7,880 nucleotides of DNA from Phenylobacterium sp. (GTDB taxonomy: Bacteria > Pseudomonadota > Alphaproteobacteria > Caulobacterales > Caulobacteraceae), in the NCBI GenBank assembly GCA_019264505.1, contig JAHUZY010000012.1, positions 1 to 7,880 on the forward strand. Reading direction: 5' to 3'. The position numbers and the translations under genes are program-made. The notes below the pieces were generated by a model. That model was not told the origin of the DNA and did not search any database. It was given only the letters and a program-made list of their open reading frames with translations. Shown here piece after piece: positions 5,526 to 7,880 of the stretch (position 1 is its first letter; each line of letters starts with the position of its first letter).

Positions 5526-7318
5526 TCCAGACCCTGGACCTGTTTCCCATCGGCAACTGCTCGGCCAGCGCCCTGATCGACCGGCATGGACGTTTCGTGT
5601 GGGCTTGCGTGCCCCGGGTGGATGGCGACCCCTTCTTCTCGGCCCTGCTCAGCGACCGCGACCCGGCCGACCGCGACGTCCAGGGTCTGTGGGACATCCA
5701 GGCCGAGGGCCTGGCCCAGACCCGCCAGACCTATCTGCGCAACACCCCCATCGTGCGGACCGAACTGACCAACAAGGACGGCGAGAGCCTGGAGATCCTC
5801 GACTTCGCCCCGCGCTACCGGCAGTTCGGGCGCATCTACCGGCCCATGGCGATGATCCGGCTGATCCGGCCGATCAGCGGCGCCCCGCGCATCCGCATCC
5901 GCATGCGGCCCAGCGTCAACTGGGGCCAGGCGCCCGCCCGCCAGACCACCGGCTCCAACCACATCCGCTATGTGGGCGGCCCGACCACCATGCGGCTGAC
6001 CACCAATGCGCCGGTGAGCCACATCACCGAGGAGCGTCTGTTCCGACTGGAAGAGCCCATCGCCATGTTCCTTGGCCCCGACGAGGGGTTCGACGCCGAT
6101 GTGATGGCCACCACCACCCGGATGCTCACCGAGACCACCCACTACTGGCGCGAATGGGTGCGCACCCTGTCGGTGCCGCTGGAGTGGCAGGAGGCGGTGA
6201 TCCGCTCGGCCATCACGCTCAAGCTCTGCGCCTATGAGGAGACGGGCGCCATTGTCGCGGCGCTCACCACCTCCATCCCCGAACATGCGGAGTCCGGGCG
6301 CAACTGGGACTATCGCTACTGCTGGCTGCGGGACGCCTATTATGTGGTCCAGGCCCTGACCCGGCTGGGCGCCGCCGACATGCTGGAGAACTACCTCTCC
6401 TACCTGCGCAACCTGGTGGCCGAGGCCGGCGGGGGCCATGTGCAGCCGGTCTATGGGGTCGGGCTGGAGCCCGGCCTGACCGAGAAGATCGCCACCGCCC
6501 TGCCCGGCTATCGCGGCATGGGGCCGGTGCGCATCGGCAACCAGGCTCATGAGCATCTTCAGCACGACGTCTATGGCCAGATCATCCTGTCCACCGTCCA
6601 GGCCTTCTTCGACGAGCGCCTGTTGCGGCCGGCCACGGTGGAGGATTTCCGCGCCCTCGAACCCGTCGGCGAGCGGGCCTATGAGGTCTATGCGACGCCC
6701 GACGCCAGCCTGTGGGAGTTCCGGGGCCGCGAGGCGATCCACACCTATTCGGCGGTGATGTGCTGGGCGGCGTGCGACCGCCTGGGCAATGCGGCGGTGC
6801 AGCTGGGTCTTCTGGAGCGGGCGGCCCTGTGGAACGCCCGGGCCGATGAGATGCGCAAGGTCATCGAGGACCGCGCCTATAACGAGGAGCTGGGCCGCTA
6901 CGCCGCCACCTTCGACGGGGACGAGCTGGACGCCAGCCTGCTGCAACTGGTGGACGTGCGTTTCACCCCGGCCAGCGACCCGAAGATGGCCGCCACCATC
7001 GCGGCGGTGGAGAAGGGCCTGAGGCGGGGCCCCTACATGCTGCGCTACGCCCTGCCCGACGATTTCGGCGAGCCCAAGACCGCCTTCAACATCTGCACCT
7101 TCTGGCTGATCGAGGCCCTCTATCTGAGCGGCCGCAGCGAGGAGGCCCGGGCGCTGTTCGAGGAGATGCTGACGAGGCGTACGGCCGCAGGGCTCCTGTC
7201 AGAGGACATCTCCTTCGACGGGAACGAGCTGTGGGGCAACTACCCCCAGACCTATTCCCTGGTCGGGCTGATCAACTGCGCGACGCTGCTGTCCAAGCCC
7301 TGGGCGGCGGTGCGCTGA
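5522..7318 (+). CDS. Glycoside hydrolase family 15 protein (glucoamylase/trehalase type)
   Basis: It is an inverting exo-hydrolase predicted to release glucose from an alpha-glucoside such as a maltooligosaccharide, isomaltoside or trehalose; the sequence alone does not decide which. Seen: 598 residues with no signal peptide. The N-terminal TREH_N-like beta domain covers about 1-205 (LDLFPIGNCSASALIDRHGRFVW). The (alpha/alpha)6 barrel follows, with SGRNWDYRYCWLRDA at 258-272, YRGMGPVRIGN at 330-340, DASLWEFRG at 394-402 (E399 candidate general acid) and GNELWGNYPQTYS at 567-579 (E569 candidate base). Length is normal. Start: the frame has a TAG at 5444-5446 and no ATG, GTG or TTG before the GTG at 5522, and the next in-frame ATG would delete the N-terminal domain. 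So GTG 5522 is the only sensible start unless a frameshift is present. It probably has its own promoter, since pyk lies divergently upstream, and it is convergent with the amidase. Confidence 0.92.
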   Translation: MIQTLDLFPIGNCSASALIDRHGRFVWACVPRVDGDPFFSALLSDRDPADRDVQGLWDIQAEGLAQTRQTYLRNTPIVRTELTNKDGESLEILDFAPRYRQFGRIYRPMAMIRLIRPISGAPRIRIRMRPSVNWGQAPARQTTGSNHIRYVGGPTTMRLTTNAPVSHITEERLFRLEEPIAMFLGPDEGFDADVMATTTRMLTETTHYWREWVRTLSVPLEWQEAVIRSAITLKLCAYEETGAIVAALTTSIPEHAESGRNWDYRYCWLRDAYYVVQALTRLGAADMLENYLSYLRNLVAEAGGGHVQPVYGVGLEPGLTEKIATALPGYRGMGPVRIGNQAHEHLQHDVYGQIILSTVQAFFDERLLRPATVEDFRALEPVGERAYEVYATPDASLWEFRGREAIHTYSAVMCWAACDRLGNAAVQLGLLERAALWNARADEMRKVIEDRAYNEELGRYAATFDGDELDASLLQLVDVRFTPASDPKMAATIAAVEKGLRRGPYMLRYALPDDFGEPKTAFNICTFWLIEALYLSGRSEEARALFEEMLTRRTAAGLLSEDISFDGNELWGNYPQTYSLVGLINCATLLSKPWAAVR

Positions 7319-7325
7319 AGCCGCC

Positions 7326-7348
7326 TCACCCCGCCGGGGGCGGGGTGA
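7326..7348. terminator. 10-base-pair perfect hairpin between convergent genes, possible bidirectional terminator
   Basis: Seen: TCACCCCGCC (7326-7335), loop GGG, GGCGGGGTGA (7339-7348), an exact inverted repeat starting seven bases after the GH15 stop. It includes the amidase stop codon and the codons for its last residues. Position between two converging genes fits a terminator for GH15. No T-tract follows on either strand, so intrinsic termination would be weak and the role is inferred. Confidence 0.4.
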
Positions 7349-7880
7349 AGCCGCGGACGTTCTCGTCGATGGCCTGGGCCAGGGACAGCAGCCGCGCGTC
7401 ACTCCCATGGCCGCCGATCAGCTGGGCGCCCACCGGCAGGCCGTCGGCCGCGATCCCGGCCGGCACGGTGGTCGCCGGCAACAGACAGGCCGTGGCCAGC
7501 GCGATCCAGCCCAGCATGGTGATGTAGGGCGCGCCGCCCCCGTCGGAGAACTTCAGCCGCCGGGACGGGAACGCCCCCTGGCTGTGAGGGAAGGCCGTTC
7601 CGGGCGCGATAGGCGCCAGAATGGCGTCATAACCCTCGAACACTGCCTCCATCTCCCGGCGCAGGCGCGCGCGGATGGCGTCGGCCGCCAGCCAGTCCCG
7701 GTGGCGGGCGGTATAGGCCATCACCGAACCGGCCCAGGAGACGGGGCCCGCGCCGCGGCCCCGCGCAAACCGGGCGGCCGGGCGCATCAGCTCCATGCGG
7801 CGAATCTGACTGGCCGGCAGGTCGGCGCCGATGATCGAGCCTAGCAGCAGCAGGTAGGACTCCAGCAGGGTCTCCACATC
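7326..7880 (-). CDS. Amidase-signature family enzyme, C-terminal 184 residues (runs off right edge)
   Basis: Family members hydrolyse amide bonds with a Ser-cisSer-Lys triad; that triad lies in the N-terminal part outside the window, so activity cannot be checked. Seen: the frame is open from the right edge to the TGA at 7326-7328. The fragment contains YDAILAPIAPGTAFPH and then a stretch reading TMLGWIALATACLLPATTVPAGI. DGLPVGAQLIGGHGSDARLLSLAQAIDE follows, the usual C-terminal pattern of the family (GLPvGxQLIgxxxxExxLLxxA). It ends in the Pro-rich tail FTPPPAG. A GTG at 7877 is in frame, but the frame continues past it, so it is an internal Val rather than a start. The substrate is unknown: Asp/Glu-tRNA amidotransferase subunit A is possible by family, but the C-terminus looks more like a catabolic or promiscuous amidase. 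There is no obvious link to the glucan genes. Confidence 0.88.
   Translation of the reverse strand, partial: DVETLLESYLLLLGSIIGADLPASQIRRMELMRPAARFARGRGAGPVSWAGSVMAYTARHRDWLAADAIRARLRREMEAVFEGYDAILAPIAPGTAFPHSQGAFPSRRLKFSDGGGAPYITMLGWIALATACLLPATTVPAGIAADGLPVGAQLIGGHGSDARLLSLAQAIDENVRGFTPPPAG

Noticed and set aside
5363..6946. 527-codon open frame on the minus strand
   Set aside because: Antisense to GH15 with a Gly/His/Pro-rich translation; no motif supports it.
1..7880. Mobile element, defence island or biosynthetic cluster
   Set aside because: No transposase, integrase, terminal repeats, tRNA, toxin-antitoxin or nuclease gene; all genes are metabolic with uniform base composition.

Overview
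The window is GC-rich (third codon positions almost all G or C) chromosomal DNA of ordinary bacterial gene density. Long open frames occur on the antisense of nearly every gene. Codon use, the Entner-Doudoroff/pentose-phosphate enzyme types and a possible EcfG-type promoter fit an alphaproteobacterium, and my best guess is the Caulobacteraceae (Caulobacter or Phenylobacterium). That assignment rests on impression, not on a marker gene. I see no mobile element, RNA gene, CRISPR array or phage gene.

Layout, left to right. (1) The 5' part of a 6-phosphogluconolactonase gene (pgl) lies on the minus strand and runs off the left edge. (2) A 149-base divergent intergenic region carries a perfect 6-base inverted repeat, GGAACC-N15-GGTTCC, which also reads in both directions as a near-consensus EcfG (general stress response sigma factor) promoter. 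(3) A plus-strand pair follows: a family-4 glycosyltransferase and a glycogen-debranching-type amylo-alpha-1,6-glucosidase, with stop and start almost touching. (4) A pyruvate kinase gene (pyk) lies on the minus strand, convergent with the debranching gene across a 5-base gap. It carries the sequence signature of K+-independent enzymes. (5) A 155-base divergent region holds an SD-masking hairpin candidate for pyk, a 7-base inverted repeat, and an 11-codon leader ORF whose stop overlaps the GTG start of the next gene. (6) A GH15 glucoamylase/trehalase-type hydrolase lies on the plus strand. (7) The C-terminal part of an amidase-signature enzyme lies on the minus strand, convergent with GH15 across a 7-base gap. 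A 10-base-pair perfect hairpin sits at that junction.

How the genes may work together: the glycosyltransferase, the debranching-type enzyme and the GH15 hydrolase are all predicted cytosolic alpha-glucoside enzymes. They could build, trim and hydrolyse a storage or stress glucan (or a smaller glucoside), releasing glucose. 6-phosphogluconolactonase and pyruvate kinase belong to the downstream oxidative route from glucose-6-phosphate to pyruvate. The amidase has no evident link. No single gene is novel at the family level. The points worth a second look are the unknown substrate of the glycosyltransferase/debranching pair, the palindromic stress-type promoter, and the leader arrangements at 5367-5525.
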